From: JAKAJA01 sp037440125 | GTDB taxonomy: Bacteria; Acidobacteriota; UBA4820; DSQY01 | Length of the DNA stretch: 50,989 nucleotides | Direction of reading: 5' to 3' | NCBI GenBank assembly: GCA_037440125.1 | Contig: JBBIUU010000011.1 | Coordinates: 1-50,989, forward strand | Part shown: positions 28,544 to 35,841 of the stretch, piece by piece | Position numbering within the stretch: position 1 is the stretch's first letter | Layout of the letters: each line of letters begins with the position of its first letter | Program-made: the position numbers and the translations under genes | The notes under the pieces: model-generated | The model's database searches: none | Seen by the model: the letters and a program-made list of their open reading frames with translations, nothing else | What the model was told of the DNA's origin: nothing

Positions 28544-29512
28544 TCAGGCGGGGGGGAAGCCGCCCTCGGGGATGCGGTGGCCGCCGATCCGCTCCATGGT
28601 CTCGTTGAACTCGCGGACGATGTCCTGGAGGATCTCGCGGCAAGGCGCGCGTCGCTTCACGAGGCCCGCCACCTGGCCCATCATCACCGAGCCTCGGGTG
28701 GTGTCGCCCTCCATGACGGCGGCGCGGAGGCGTCCGATGGCCAGGCCTTCGATCTCTTCCCAGGGGGCGCCCTCGCCCTCGAGGGTGTGGAACTCCTGGG
28801 TGAGCATGTTCTTCAGGGCGCGGACCGGCTTGTTGATGGTGCGGCCGGTGACGGCGGTTGCGCGGTCGTTGGCCTTGACGATGGCGTCCTTGTAGTTGGC
28901 GTGAGCGCGCGACTCGTCCGCCACCACGATGGCGGTGCCGACCTGGATGGCGCTCGCGCCCAGCGCGAACGCCGCCGCCATGCCGCGGCCATCCGCGATG
29001 CCGCCCGCCGCGATGACCGGAATGTCGAGGGCGTCCACCATCTGCGGCACCAGGGGCAGGGTGCTCGTCTCTCCCACGTGTCCGCCCGACTCCTCGCCCT
29101 CGGCCACGATGGCGTCCGCGCCCGAGCGCTCCAGGCGCTTGGCGAGGGCCACGGAGTTCACGACGGGAATGACCTTCACGCCCGCCGCTTTCAGCTCGGG
29201 GATGTAGGGTCCGCAATTGCCGGCGCCCAAGGTGATGATGGGCACGCCCTCCTGCTCGATGACCTCCACGCACTCCCTGAAGTTGGGGGAGAGGAGAATG
29301 AGGTTGACGGCGAAGGGCTTGTCCGAGAGCTTGCGGTACTTCTGGATCTCCTCGCGCAGGAGATCGCCCGGCATGTTGCCCGTGGCGATGCACCCCAGGC
29401 CGCCGGCCTCGCTCATGGCGGCCGCGAGGACGGCCTCGGAGACCCAGGTCATCCCTCCCGCGAGAATAGGGTAGCGGATGCCCAGCATCCTGCAGATCAC
29501 GTTGTCATCCAT
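28544..29512 (-). CDS. fabK: Enoyl-[acyl-carrier-protein] reductase II (FabK) / nitronate monooxygenase family
   Basis: This 322-residue FMN-dependent TIM-barrel protein has a pattern closest to FabK, which catalyses the final reduction in fatty-acid elongation. Supporting segments are LGIRYPILAGGMTWVSE, SDKPFAVNLILLSP, SVALAKRLERSGADAIVAEG, the ESGGHVG histidine motif, IPVIAAGGIADGRGMAAAF (phosphate-binding) and ALGASAIQVGT. Nitronate monooxygenases share the fold, so that alternative remains. The ATG at 29512 has AGAGG eight bases upstream; a codon at 29587 would add 25 residues overlapping the Nudix gene and is disfavoured. It is tightly packed between the Nudix and radical SAM genes. Confidence 0.82.
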   Translation of the reverse strand: MDDNVICRMLGIRYPILAGGMTWVSEAVLAAAMSEAGGLGCIATGNMPGDLLREEIQKYRKLSDKPFAVNLILLSPNFRECVEVIEQEGVPIITLGAGNCGPYIPELKAAGVKVIPVVNSVALAKRLERSGADAIVAEGEESGGHVGETSTLPLVPQMVDALDIPVIAAGGIADGRGMAAAFALGASAIQVGTAIVVADESRAHANYKDAIVKANDRATAVTGRTINKPVRALKNMLTQEFHTLEGEGAPWEEIEGLAIGRLRAAVMEGDTTRGSVMMGQVAGLVKRRAPCREILQDIVREFNETMERIGGHRIPEGGFPPA

Positions 29513-29549
29513 CGATCGTCCTCTCGTGCGTGGGGTCCAGGTGACGTGA

Positions 29550-30317
29550 TCAGGGCTCCTCTCGGCGCGCAGCCCACCCCGCCCCATCCAATAAATGCCG
29601 AAATGGTAACACGGATTCCCTCTCCGGGCCCTCCGCGTAGCGCCCCAGCTCGGGGAGGTACCCCAGGCGGAGGCTCAGGCGGTGGGCCAGGATTTCGATC
29701 TTGGGGTCCTCGATGGTGCCGCGCGCGCAGTCCAGGAGGATCTCGCGGAGAGGCCTGAACCGGATAGGGGGCGCATCGGCCTCGTTCACCGAGCCATCCC
29801 CCTCAGGTTCCTGGGCCCGAGAGGGGTCCACGCGCACGGCGCACAGGTGGATCTTCTCGGAGGACTGCCCGTGGGAGGGGAAGAAGCCTCCGCCGAGGGG
29901 CTCCACCTGCCCGGGCGAGATCTCGAACCCGGCTTCTTCCCACACCTCCGCCACGACCCGCGCCAGGAAGCCCTCGAGGCCAACATCGCGGGGCTCCAGG
30001 CTCCCCGCCACGGCCTCGGGAATGAGGTCGTAGGCTCGGTCGTCGGGGACGGTCAGGACGAGCTCCCGCCGGAAGATCACGGGGACGCGGATGCCGCCGC
30101 GGTAGGCCAGGAGGGGTCCCTCGGGCGTCTCGCAGTAGAGCCCGATGGCCACGGCGTCGTAGCCCCGGCGGTGGATGTACTCGTAGGCGTAGGGCCTCGA
30201 GAGGGTGCCGTCGGCGTACCGGTTGCGATAGCGAAGCCTCACCAGCGTCAGGAACCCGCCCTCGCCGTGTCCCAGCTCCCCGGCTACCTCCACCGCGACC
30301 ACCTCGCGTGGGGCCAT
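29550..30317 (-). CDS. Nudix hydrolase family protein
   Basis: This 255-residue protein has a Nudix-like box GFLARVVAEVWEEAGFEI, in which the arginine of the usual REVxEExG is replaced by alanine (AEVWEEAG) while the glutamates that bind magnesium remain. Upstream strands (YDAVAIGLYCETPEGPLLAYRG) and downstream GGGFFPSHGQSSEKIHLCAV fit ADP-ribose-pyrophosphatase-type Nudix folds. The substrate is unknown. Its start codon directly follows the TAG of the MBL hydrolase gene, and it ends 38 bases before fabK, so it is part of the same transcript. Confidence 0.75.
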   Translation of the reverse strand: MAPREVVAVEVAGELGHGEGGFLTLVRLRYRNRYADGTLSRPYAYEYIHRRGYDAVAIGLYCETPEGPLLAYRGGIRVPVIFRRELVLTVPDDRAYDLIPEAVAGSLEPRDVGLEGFLARVVAEVWEEAGFEISPGQVEPLGGGFFPSHGQSSEKIHLCAVRVDPSRAQEPEGDGSVNEADAPPIRFRPLREILLDCARGTIEDPKIEILAHRLSLRLGYLPELGRYAEGPERESVLPFRHLLDGAGWAARREEP

Positions 30318-31157
30318 CTAGGGCTCCACCGGGACGGGGTGGTAGTGCCCGGGCTTGCCCTCCTCGAGACGGGCGGCGCGCACGGCGGGGTCGTGCTCGA
30401 AGAAGAGCGTCCAGCCCTCCTTCGCCGCCTCGGGCAAGACGCGCTTCTTGGTCTCGAGCGTGACCACGGGGTGGAGGTCGTAGGCCATGATCCATGGCAT
30501 GGGGACGTGGTGGCTCGTGGGCACGCAGTCGGTGAGGTAGAGGGCCCGCTCGCGGCGGGAGTCCATGAAGAGCCCCTGGAGGCCCATGGTGTGCCCGGGG
30601 AGGGGATAGGTCCACACGCCCGGCACCACCTCGCGCTCGCCCTCGACGAGCTCGAGCTGGCCCGAGGCGGCGAGCGGGGCGTAGTTCTCCGGGAAGTACG
30701 ACGCCCTGTTGCGCTCGTGCGCGGCGAGGGCGTCCTCGTACTCCCTTCGCTGGACCAGGTAGCGCGCGTTCGGGAAGGCGGGGTGCAGTTTGCCGGCCGC
30801 GTCGCGCACCGTGTTGCCCCCCGCGTGGTCGAAGTGCAGGTGCGTGTTGACCACGATGTGCACGTCGTCGCGGCGCAGGCCGTGGGCGGTGAGTGCTGTG
30901 TCGAGCGAGGGCGCCTCGAGGCTGTACTGCTCGCGGAAGCGGGCGTCCTCCTTGTCGCCGGCGCCCGTGTCCAGGAGGAGGTTCACCCCCGCGGTGCGGA
31001 CGAGGAGCACGTTCATAGAGAGCCTGATACGGTTGAGTGTGTCCGGAGGGGTCTTCTTCTCCCAGAGGACGCGGGGGACGACGCCGAACATGGCGCCGCC
31101 ATCCAGGGACATTGGGCCGGCGTCGAGGACGTCGACGGTGATGTCGCCGATGCGCAT
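30318..31157 (-). CDS. MBL-fold metallo-hydrolase
   Basis: This 279-residue metallo-beta-lactamase-fold protein has the zinc motif NTHLHFDHAGGN, an upstream DTGAGDKE, a downstream PLPGHTMGLQG histidine, LTDCVPTSHH and a C-terminal FFEHDP. These are the features of the AHL-lactonase and glyoxalase-II-like branch. The N-terminal half has an insertion naming a substrate pocket (GGAMFGVVPRVLWEKK), as in N-acyl-homoserine lactonase-like enzymes, but lactonase activity is only a guess. It lies 13 bases after the histidine kinase and abuts the Nudix gene. Confidence 0.85.
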   Translation of the reverse strand: MRIGDITVDVLDAGPMSLDGGAMFGVVPRVLWEKKTPPDTLNRIRLSMNVLLVRTAGVNLLLDTGAGDKEDARFREQYSLEAPSLDTALTAHGLRRDDVHIVVNTHLHFDHAGGNTVRDAAGKLHPAFPNARYLVQRREYEDALAAHERNRASYFPENYAPLAASGQLELVEGEREVVPGVWTYPLPGHTMGLQGLFMDSRRERALYLTDCVPTSHHVPMPWIMAYDLHPVVTLETKKRVLPEAAKEGWTLFFEHDPAVRAARLEEGKPGHYHPVPVEP

Positions 31158-31170
31158 GGGGTTCGCTCGC

Positions 31171-32709
31171 TCAGGGACCGGCGGGCGGTTCGCCGGAGGT
31201 CGGGGGGAGAAGGACCGCGAAGGTGGAGCCCTTGTTCGGGGACGATTCCACCTCGATCCTCCCCCCGAGGAGCGAGGTGAAACGGTCGGCGATGGGCAGC
31301 CCGAGGCCCGTGCCGGGGTACCGGCGCGTGTCGGAGCCGTCGATTTGCCGGAACTCTTCGAAGATGTTGGGGATGTTCTCGCGGGCGATGCCGATGCCCG
31401 TGTCGGTCAGGGCGATCCGGAGGCGGGCGCCCTTCATCCTGGCGGAGAGGAGCGCGCCCCCGCGCTCGGTGAATTTGTAGGCGTTGCTCAGGAGGTTGGT
31501 GACGATCTTGCGGAGGACGGCGGGGTCGGTGGCGAACCGCTCGGGCACCTCGGGCGCCACCTCGAGGCGGAGGGAGAGCTCCTTCTGAAAAAAGAGGGGC
31601 TCCACCTCCTCGATGAGGCCGGCGAGGAACGTCCGGATGTCGAGGGCCTGCAGGCTCAGCTTGAATCCATCCCGCTTCAGGCGCGCGAGGTCGAGGAGGT
31701 CGTTGATGATCTCCATGAGGACCGTGGCGTTCTTGTGGATGAGCTCGGCCTGCCTGCGCTGGGGCGCCGGCCAGCCTTCCTTGGCGGCGCGCTCCAGGAG
31801 CTCGGAGGTGATGAGGATGGTCGTGAGCGGCGTCCGGAGCTCGTGCGTCACGTTGGAGACGAACTGCTCCTGCACGAGGTGGGCCTCCTCGAGCTGGGAG
31901 ACCGTGTGCTTCAGCTGGGCGTGCTGGAGCTCGAGCTGCTCGCGCGTCTCGTAGAACTCGCTCACGTCGCGGAGGACCGTCAGGAAGGATCGCCCGGGCC
32001 CGCCGCGACGGCGCACCGGCACGACGCTGAGGAGGCACCAGATGAGGCTCCCGTCCCGCCGGTGGACGCGGAAGAGCTTGTTGCCGAAACCCTCCCTGAG
32101 GATGGAGGAGGTGCCCATGAGCCGGAGCCGGCGGATCTCCTCGGGCGGCAGGAACCGTGTGAGCTCGAGCCGCGTCCCCACGAGGTCTTCGGGCACGTAG
32201 CCCAGAACCGTGCCCAGTGCCTGGTTCACCGAGATCACCTCGAGGCTCGGGCGGAGGTGGAAGATGACGTCGGGGGACCGGTCGGCCAGGGCGTCGAACC
32301 GCCCGGCTCGTTCGTGCAGGGCCGTCTCCGAGAGGAGGATGAGCGCGCCGTCCACACCCACCTGACCCGCGGCGATCGGCATCACCCTGACCCTGCAGGT
32401 GCGCACTCGCCCCGCGCGGTCCTCCAGGGTGATCGTGAGGTCGGGCTCCGCGACGCCCTCGGGGAGGGAGCGGCGGAGGGTCTCGTAGGTCTCGCAGAGC
32501 CCCTCGGGAAGGAGCCTGATGCCGTCGAATCCCGCCTTCCTCCCTACGAGGTCGGCCTTGGCGTACCCCGTGAGGCGCTCCGCGGCCCCGTTCAGGCACA
32601 GGACGGTTCCGTCCGCCGCGCACGCGATGCAGGCGCACGCGGCCAGGTCGAGGAGGTCCTCGACGAGGCCGGGCAGGGAGTCGCCCGCGCGGGGGAGGAG
32701 TTCGGGCAT
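31171..32709 (-). CDS. PAS-domain sensor histidine kinase
   Basis: This 512-residue kinase has no clear membrane segment, so it is probably soluble. It has two PAS domains (~20-125 with GTVLCLNGAAERLTGY; ~140-255 with SPDVIFHLRPSLEVISVNQALG), a short coiled coil, a HisKA domain with phospho-acceptor His289 in NVTHELRTPLTTI, and an HATPase domain (NLLSNAYKFTE, DTGIGIARENIPNIFEEF, GTGLGLPIADRF). No response regulator is adjacent, making it an orphan kinase inside a metabolic operon. The cysteine-rich start (AACACIACAA) of PAS1 could bind a cofactor, but that is speculative. Confidence 0.93.
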   Translation of the reverse strand: MPELLPRAGDSLPGLVEDLLDLAACACIACAADGTVLCLNGAAERLTGYAKADLVGRKAGFDGIRLLPEGLCETYETLRRSLPEGVAEPDLTITLEDRAGRVRTCRVRVMPIAAGQVGVDGALILLSETALHERAGRFDALADRSPDVIFHLRPSLEVISVNQALGTVLGYVPEDLVGTRLELTRFLPPEEIRRLRLMGTSSILREGFGNKLFRVHRRDGSLIWCLLSVVPVRRRGGPGRSFLTVLRDVSEFYETREQLELQHAQLKHTVSQLEEAHLVQEQFVSNVTHELRTPLTTILITSELLERAAKEGWPAPQRRQAELIHKNATVLMEIINDLLDLARLKRDGFKLSLQALDIRTFLAGLIEEVEPLFFQKELSLRLEVAPEVPERFATDPAVLRKIVTNLLSNAYKFTERGGALLSARMKGARLRIALTDTGIGIARENIPNIFEEFRQIDGSDTRRYPGTGLGLPIADRFTSLLGGRIEVESSPNKGSTFAVLLPPTSGEPPAGP

Positions 32710-32712
32710 GGG

Positions 32713-33438
32713 TCAGATCGCCACGGGGTTGTCGAGTCGGACGTCGCCGAGGACCACCGACACCACGTCGCCCCCGGCGATCTTCCCCACGCCGTGGGGA
32801 GTCCCCGTGGCGATGAGATCGCCCGGGCAGAGCGTCATGATGCGGGAGATGAAGCGCGCGAGGTCGCCGATGGGAAAGGCCATGTCGTCGGAGCACCCCT
32901 CCTGGACCTGCCGGTCGTTGAGGAGGGTCCGGACGCGCAGGCCCGCGAAGCTCTCCACGGGCACGATCCACGGGCCGAAGGGGCAGAAGGTATCGAAGCC
33001 CTTGGCGCGGGTGAACTGGACGTCGAGGCGCTGGAGGTCTCTGGCCGTCACGTCGTTCACGGGGGTGACGCCGGCGACGTAGTCCAAGGGGTCCTCGCCC
33101 GGGCCCAGGTTGCGGCACGTCCTCGAGATGACGACGCCGATCTCGCCCTCGTACTCGACCTGCTGGGAGTCGGGCGGCAGGAGGATGGTCCCGCCGGGGG
33201 ACAGGATCGACGAGGGCGGCTTGAGGAAGAGGAGGGGGCGCTCGGGGACCGTGTTGCCAAGCTCCTTGGCGTGCTCCACGTAGTTCCGCCCCACGCAGAC
33301 GATCTTGGAGGGACAGCTCGGTGCGAGGAGTTGGAACTCGCCGGGCTCGAGGGGGCGTCCGCCCGCCGCGAAGACGCGTTGGCCGTCGGACGATGCTTCG
33401 CAGATCGAGCCCCGCCACAACACTCTTCCCTTCATCAT
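32713..33438 (-). CDS. Fumarylacetoacetate hydrolase family protein
   Basis: This 241-residue FAH-fold enzyme covers the typical C-terminal catalytic domain. Visible marks are KIVCVGRNYVEHAKELGN, the metal-binding VEYEGEIGVVISR (paired Glu), VTPVNDVTARDLQR, AKGFDTFCPFGPW and GDLIATGTPHGVG. Members are 2-hydroxyhepta-2,4-diene-1,7-dioate isomerases, acylpyruvases or oxaloacetate decarboxylases, and the exact one cannot be told. The ATG at 33438 overlaps the dapF stop (ATGA) and has AGGAGG seven bases upstream. A second ATG follows one codon later. Confidence 0.88.
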   Translation of the reverse strand: MMKGRVLWRGSICEASSDGQRVFAAGGRPLEPGEFQLLAPSCPSKIVCVGRNYVEHAKELGNTVPERPLLFLKPPSSILSPGGTILLPPDSQQVEYEGEIGVVISRTCRNLGPGEDPLDYVAGVTPVNDVTARDLQRLDVQFTRAKGFDTFCPFGPWIVPVESFAGLRVRTLLNDRQVQEGCSDDMAFPIGDLARFISRIMTLCPGDLIATGTPHGVGKIAGGDVVSVVLGDVRLDNPVAI

Positions 33439-34286
33439 CGTGTGGCCTCCTGGAGCGCTTCTTCGGAGAGCGAGCCCTTGAAGACGAGGACGGCGTCTCC
33501 GGTTAGGGAGAACCGCGACGCTGGGGCCTGCCCGCCGGCGATCTCGACGGTGAGGTCGCGGCCCGATCGCGTGCGGAAGGTGGTGGCGTCTCCCGAGACC
33601 CCCGCGTGCTTCATCACCCAGGCGCACGCGGTGACCCCCGTGCCGCAGGCCAGCGTCTCCGCCTCCACGCCCCGCTCGAAGGTCCGGAGGGCGAAGGGCG
33701 GGGCGGGGGAGAGTGCCACGAAATCCACGTTCGCTCCTTGCGGTCCCAGCTCGGGGGCGTGCCTGAGCTTGGGGCCCAGGACGGAGAGCGGGATGGCGTC
33801 GAGTGCCTCCCGGTCGCGGACGAAGATGACGAGGTGCGGGACGCCCGCGGTGGTCAGGAAGGACGGCAGGGAGCGCCTTTCCACGGCCAGGTCGATGCGG
33901 CGGGGAGCCTGGGGCTCTCCCGGGATCTCGACGCGGACCGTGAGGTCGGGCAGGACCTCCGCCGAGATGACGTCGGGTCCCGCCTGGATGGTCATGGAGC
34001 GGCCCGCGATGACCCTCATCAGCGCGTATCGGGCCGCGCAGCGGGCGCCGTTCCCGCACATGGGGGACTCGGAGCCGTCGCTGTTGAAGATGCGGATCTT
34101 GAAGTGCGCCTTCTTGGAGTTCTCCAGGAGGATGAGGCCGTCGGCGCCCACGCCGACATGCGGGCGGCAGAGGCCTCGGGCCAGGGCGGCCAGGGGATAG
34201 GCGCTCCACTGGTAGTGGCGGTTGTCCCCGATGATGAAGTCGTTGCCCGCCCCGTTCATCTTGAAGAATTCCAGGAACTCGCTCAA
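33435..34286 (-). CDS. dapF: Diaminopimelate epimerase
   Basis: DapF converts LL- to meso-diaminopimelate for lysine and peptidoglycan synthesis. The 283-residue protein has both catalytic cysteines, in SPMCGNGARCAARYAL and ETLACGTGVTACAWV. It also has the N-terminal FFKMNGAGNDFIIGD signature, the substrate-binding FNSDGSES and a GANVDFV strand. It uses a TTG start inside the stop of the upstream lipoprotein gene (TTGA overlap), with GGAG upstream. The lipoprotein-dapF order matches lptM-dapF of Proteobacteria. Downstream genes are unrelated in function. Confidence 0.96.
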   Translation of the reverse strand: MSEFLEFFKMNGAGNDFIIGDNRHYQWSAYPLAALARGLCRPHVGVGADGLILLENSKKAHFKIRIFNSDGSESPMCGNGARCAARYALMRVIAGRSMTIQAGPDVISAEVLPDLTVRVEIPGEPQAPRRIDLAVERRSLPSFLTTAGVPHLVIFVRDREALDAIPLSVLGPKLRHAPELGPQGANVDFVALSPAPPFALRTFERGVEAETLACGTGVTACAWVMKHAGVSGDATTFRTRSGRDLTVEIAGGQAPASRFSLTGDAVLVFKGSLSEEALQEATR

Positions 34287-34441
34287 GGCTTTTCTCCGGG
34301 GGCTGAGGGCGGGGCCGCGGCCTTGGAGTGGACGTCCTGCGGGGTCTTCCGGGGGCTGAGGTCGCCCTTGCGGCCGCAGGCAGAGAGCACGAGCAGCAGA
34401 ACCAGCACCGCCGAGGTCATCGAGACGAACGTCTTCCGCAC
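34283..34441 (-). CDS. Small LptM-like lipoprotein
   Basis: This 52-residue lipoprotein has a hydrophobic signal (MTSAVLVLLLVLSAC) ending in the lipobox LSAC, so Cys would be lipidated. It continues CGRKGDLSPRKTPQ, closely resembling the CGxKGPLyxP start of LptM (YifL). LptM stabilises the LPS-exporting LptD complex in the outer membrane. It precedes dapF, as lptM does in Escherichia coli, which supports the assignment. The GTG at 34441 is preferred because AGGAGG lies six bases before it; the ATG at 34471 would put a charged extension ahead of the signal. Confidence 0.7.
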   Translation of the reverse strand: MRKTFVSMTSAVLVLLLVLSACGRKGDLSPRKTPQDVHSKAAAPPSAPGEKP

Positions 34442-34461
34442 TCTCGCCCTCCTGATGAAAT

Positions 34462-34470
34462 AGTTTAGCA
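34462..34470 (-). promoter_or_regulatory. Extended -10 promoter of the lptM-dapF operon
   Basis: On the minus strand TGC precedes TAAACT (34462-34467), an extended -10 element. No good -35 is seen. It is placed just before the ribosome-binding site of the lipoprotein gene. Confidence 0.4.
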
Positions 34471-34483
34471 CCCGAACGCTGTC

Positions 34484-34512
34484 TTGGGCCCGCTCTCCTG
34501 CTTTGCTAGACT
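34484..34512 (+). promoter_or_regulatory. Promoter of acylphosphatase, possibly leaderless
   Basis: TTGGGC (34484-34489) and TAGACT (34507-34512) are separated by 17 bases. The predicted start, about seven bases downstream, coincides with the GTG at 34519, so the mRNA may begin at its start codon. Confidence 0.45.
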
Positions 34513-34518
34513 GGTGCC

Positions 34519-34809
34519 GTGGCCGAGATCGAGTCGAGGGCCTGGACCGTCTCCGGACGGGTCCAGGGCGTGGGGTTCAGATATTTCGTGGTCGAGCGAG
34601 CCCGCTCCCTGGGGCTGGTCGGCTGGACGCTGAACCGGGAGGACGGGAGCGTGGAGGTCCAGGCTCGCGGTCCCTCCGATGCCCTCGCGGGTCTGGAGGC
34701 CGCTCTTCGGGCCGGACCCGCTCACGCGGTGGTGCTCTCGGTCAGTCCCGCGCCGGCCTCGCTGAGGCTCCAGGGCGCCCGGGGCTTCGGCATCGAACAC
34801 GGGTGGTGA
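34519..34809 (+). CDS. acyP: Acylphosphatase
   Basis: Acylphosphatase hydrolyses the carboxyl-phosphate bond of acyl phosphates such as 1,3-bisphosphoglycerate. The 96-residue protein has both signature motifs: VSGRVQGVGFRYFVVERA (the active arginine) and GWTLNREDGSVEVQARG (the active asparagine). The GTG start has no Shine-Dalgarno sequence and sits where the promoter predicts transcription to begin. It is read divergently from the lptM-like operon. It is followed by a long GC hairpin (~34815-34850) that may help end the transcript before the tRNA. Confidence 0.92.
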   Translation: MAEIESRAWTVSGRVQGVGFRYFVVERARSLGLVGWTLNREDGSVEVQARGPSDALAGLEAALRAGPAHAVVLSVSPAPASLRLQGARGFGIEHGW

Positions 34810-35000
34810 GAGGGGGGGAGGGCCTCCCGCTCGGCAAGGCTCTCCCCACCGTTGACACACGAGCTTAACGCGCGAGAACCCCATTCACACCGGGAACTCC
34901 GAAACCGCGGGGGAGGAACTCGGTTCCCGCCCCCGAAGCGCTTGATTCGACGGGCATTATCGGCTAAGATGATCGTCGTGATGGGCCCTAAGGGCCCCAT
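34810..35000. other. Intergenic region upstream of tRNA-Arg
   Basis: There is no gene here. A ten-pair stem (GGGGAGGGCC / GGCTCTCCCC, with one G-U) around 34817-34849 may end the acylphosphatase transcript. A tRNA promoter follows at 34942-34970. A nearly perfect palindrome ATGGGCCC / GGGCCCCAT at 34981-35000 forms a hairpin in the tRNA leader, perhaps a processing signal. Confidence 0.5.
34942..34970 (+). promoter_or_regulatory. Promoter of tRNA-Arg
   Basis: TTGATT (34942-34947) and TAAGAT (34965-34970) are separated by 17 bases. Start is predicted ~24 bases before the mature tRNA. Confidence 0.6.
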
Positions 35001-35077
35001 GTGCCTGTAGCTCAGTTGGATAGAGCACCTGCCTCCTAAGCAGGGGGTCGTGGGTTCAACTCCCGCCAGGCACACCA
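35001..35077 (+). tRNA. tRNA-Arg (anticodon CCT)
   Basis: A full cloverleaf with encoded CCA is present. Acceptor arms GTGCCTG / CAGGCAC pair perfectly, the D arm carries AGTTGGATA, the T arm has GGTTCAACTCC, and the anticodon stem CCTGC / GCAGG encloses CTCCTAA. The anticodon CCT decodes AGG. The next gene begins 30 bases later, so it may share the tRNA promoter. Confidence 0.97.
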
Positions 35078-35106
35078 CTCGAAAACGAAAGAGGGAAGGA
35101 GACAGG

Positions 35107-35841
35107 ATGGCCAGCAAGAAACTCACCAAGCAGGAGATGCGCCAGGACGAGTTCAGGAGCGTCCTGGCCGAGCTTTACTTCGGGGCCCTCGGCTACATCT
35201 CGGAGAACTGGAAGACCTTCGCCTTCGGCTTCGCGGCCATCCTGCTACTGCTGGCCGGTGCTTTCTTCCTCTGGCAGAGCCACCAGGCCAAGCTCGGCGA
35301 GCAGTCCTACCTCCTCGGCCAGCTCATGGAGGCCTACAACGCGCCGATCCAGACGGGCGCCAAGACGCCCGGCCAGACGAGCTTCGCCTCGGCCTCCCAG
35401 CGCAGCCAGGAAGTGGACGCCCGCCTCGCCAAGTACGCGAAGGACGCGGGCGCCTCCTCTCCGCTCGCCCTCTACTACAAGGCCCTCGCCCAGGCCGGGG
35501 CCGGGCAGATGGCCGAGGCGGTGTCCACGGTGAGCCCGCTCACGACCGATGCCAAGTTCGCGCCCATCGCCCTCGCGCTCCGCGCAAGACTCTTCGAGGC
35601 CCAGTCCAACTGGGACAAGGCCGAAGCCGACTGGAAGGCCCTCACCACCATGACAACGGCCACGTGGACGCCCGCCGAAGGCTGGATGGCTCTCGGCCAG
35701 TACTACCAACGGCGCGCCATGAAGGACAAGGCCATCGACGCCTACCAGCAGGTCGAGAAGGTGGCCGGAGCCGATGCCAAGGACAACCCGCTGGCGAGCG
35801 GCGCCAAGACCAAGATCGAGGAGCTGGAAGGGGCGGCATGA
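35107..35841 (+). CDS. Membrane-anchored TPR protein, YfgM/BepA-partner-like
   Basis: This 244-residue protein has a short charged cytoplasmic N-terminus (MASKKLTKQEMRQDEF) and one transmembrane helix (~35-62, FAFGFAAILLLLAGAFFLW). An exterior part (~65-240) of TPR-like helices follows (ALYYKALAQAGAGQMAEAVSTV, WMALGQYYQRRAMKDKAIDAYQQVEK). This architecture matches YfgM, an ancillary subunit of the SecYEG translocon and chaperone network in Proteobacteria. The identification rests on topology and repeat pattern, so it is tentative. The ATG at 35107 has AAGGAG five bases upstream. It overlaps the sigma-54 activator gene by four bases (ATGA). Confidence 0.7.
   Translation: MASKKLTKQEMRQDEFRSVLAELYFGALGYISENWKTFAFGFAAILLLLAGAFFLWQSHQAKLGEQSYLLGQLMEAYNAPIQTGAKTPGQTSFASASQRSQEVDARLAKYAKDAGASSPLALYYKALAQAGAGQMAEAVSTVSPLTTDAKFAPIALALRARLFEAQSNWDKAEADWKALTTMTTATWTPAEGWMALGQYYQRRAMKDKAIDAYQQVEKVAGADAKDNPLASGAKTKIEELEGAA

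Noticed and set aside
34852..34857. TTGACA after the acylphosphatase gene
   Set aside because: No -10 hexamer lies at 16-18 bases. The tRNA promoter at 34942-34970 is better.
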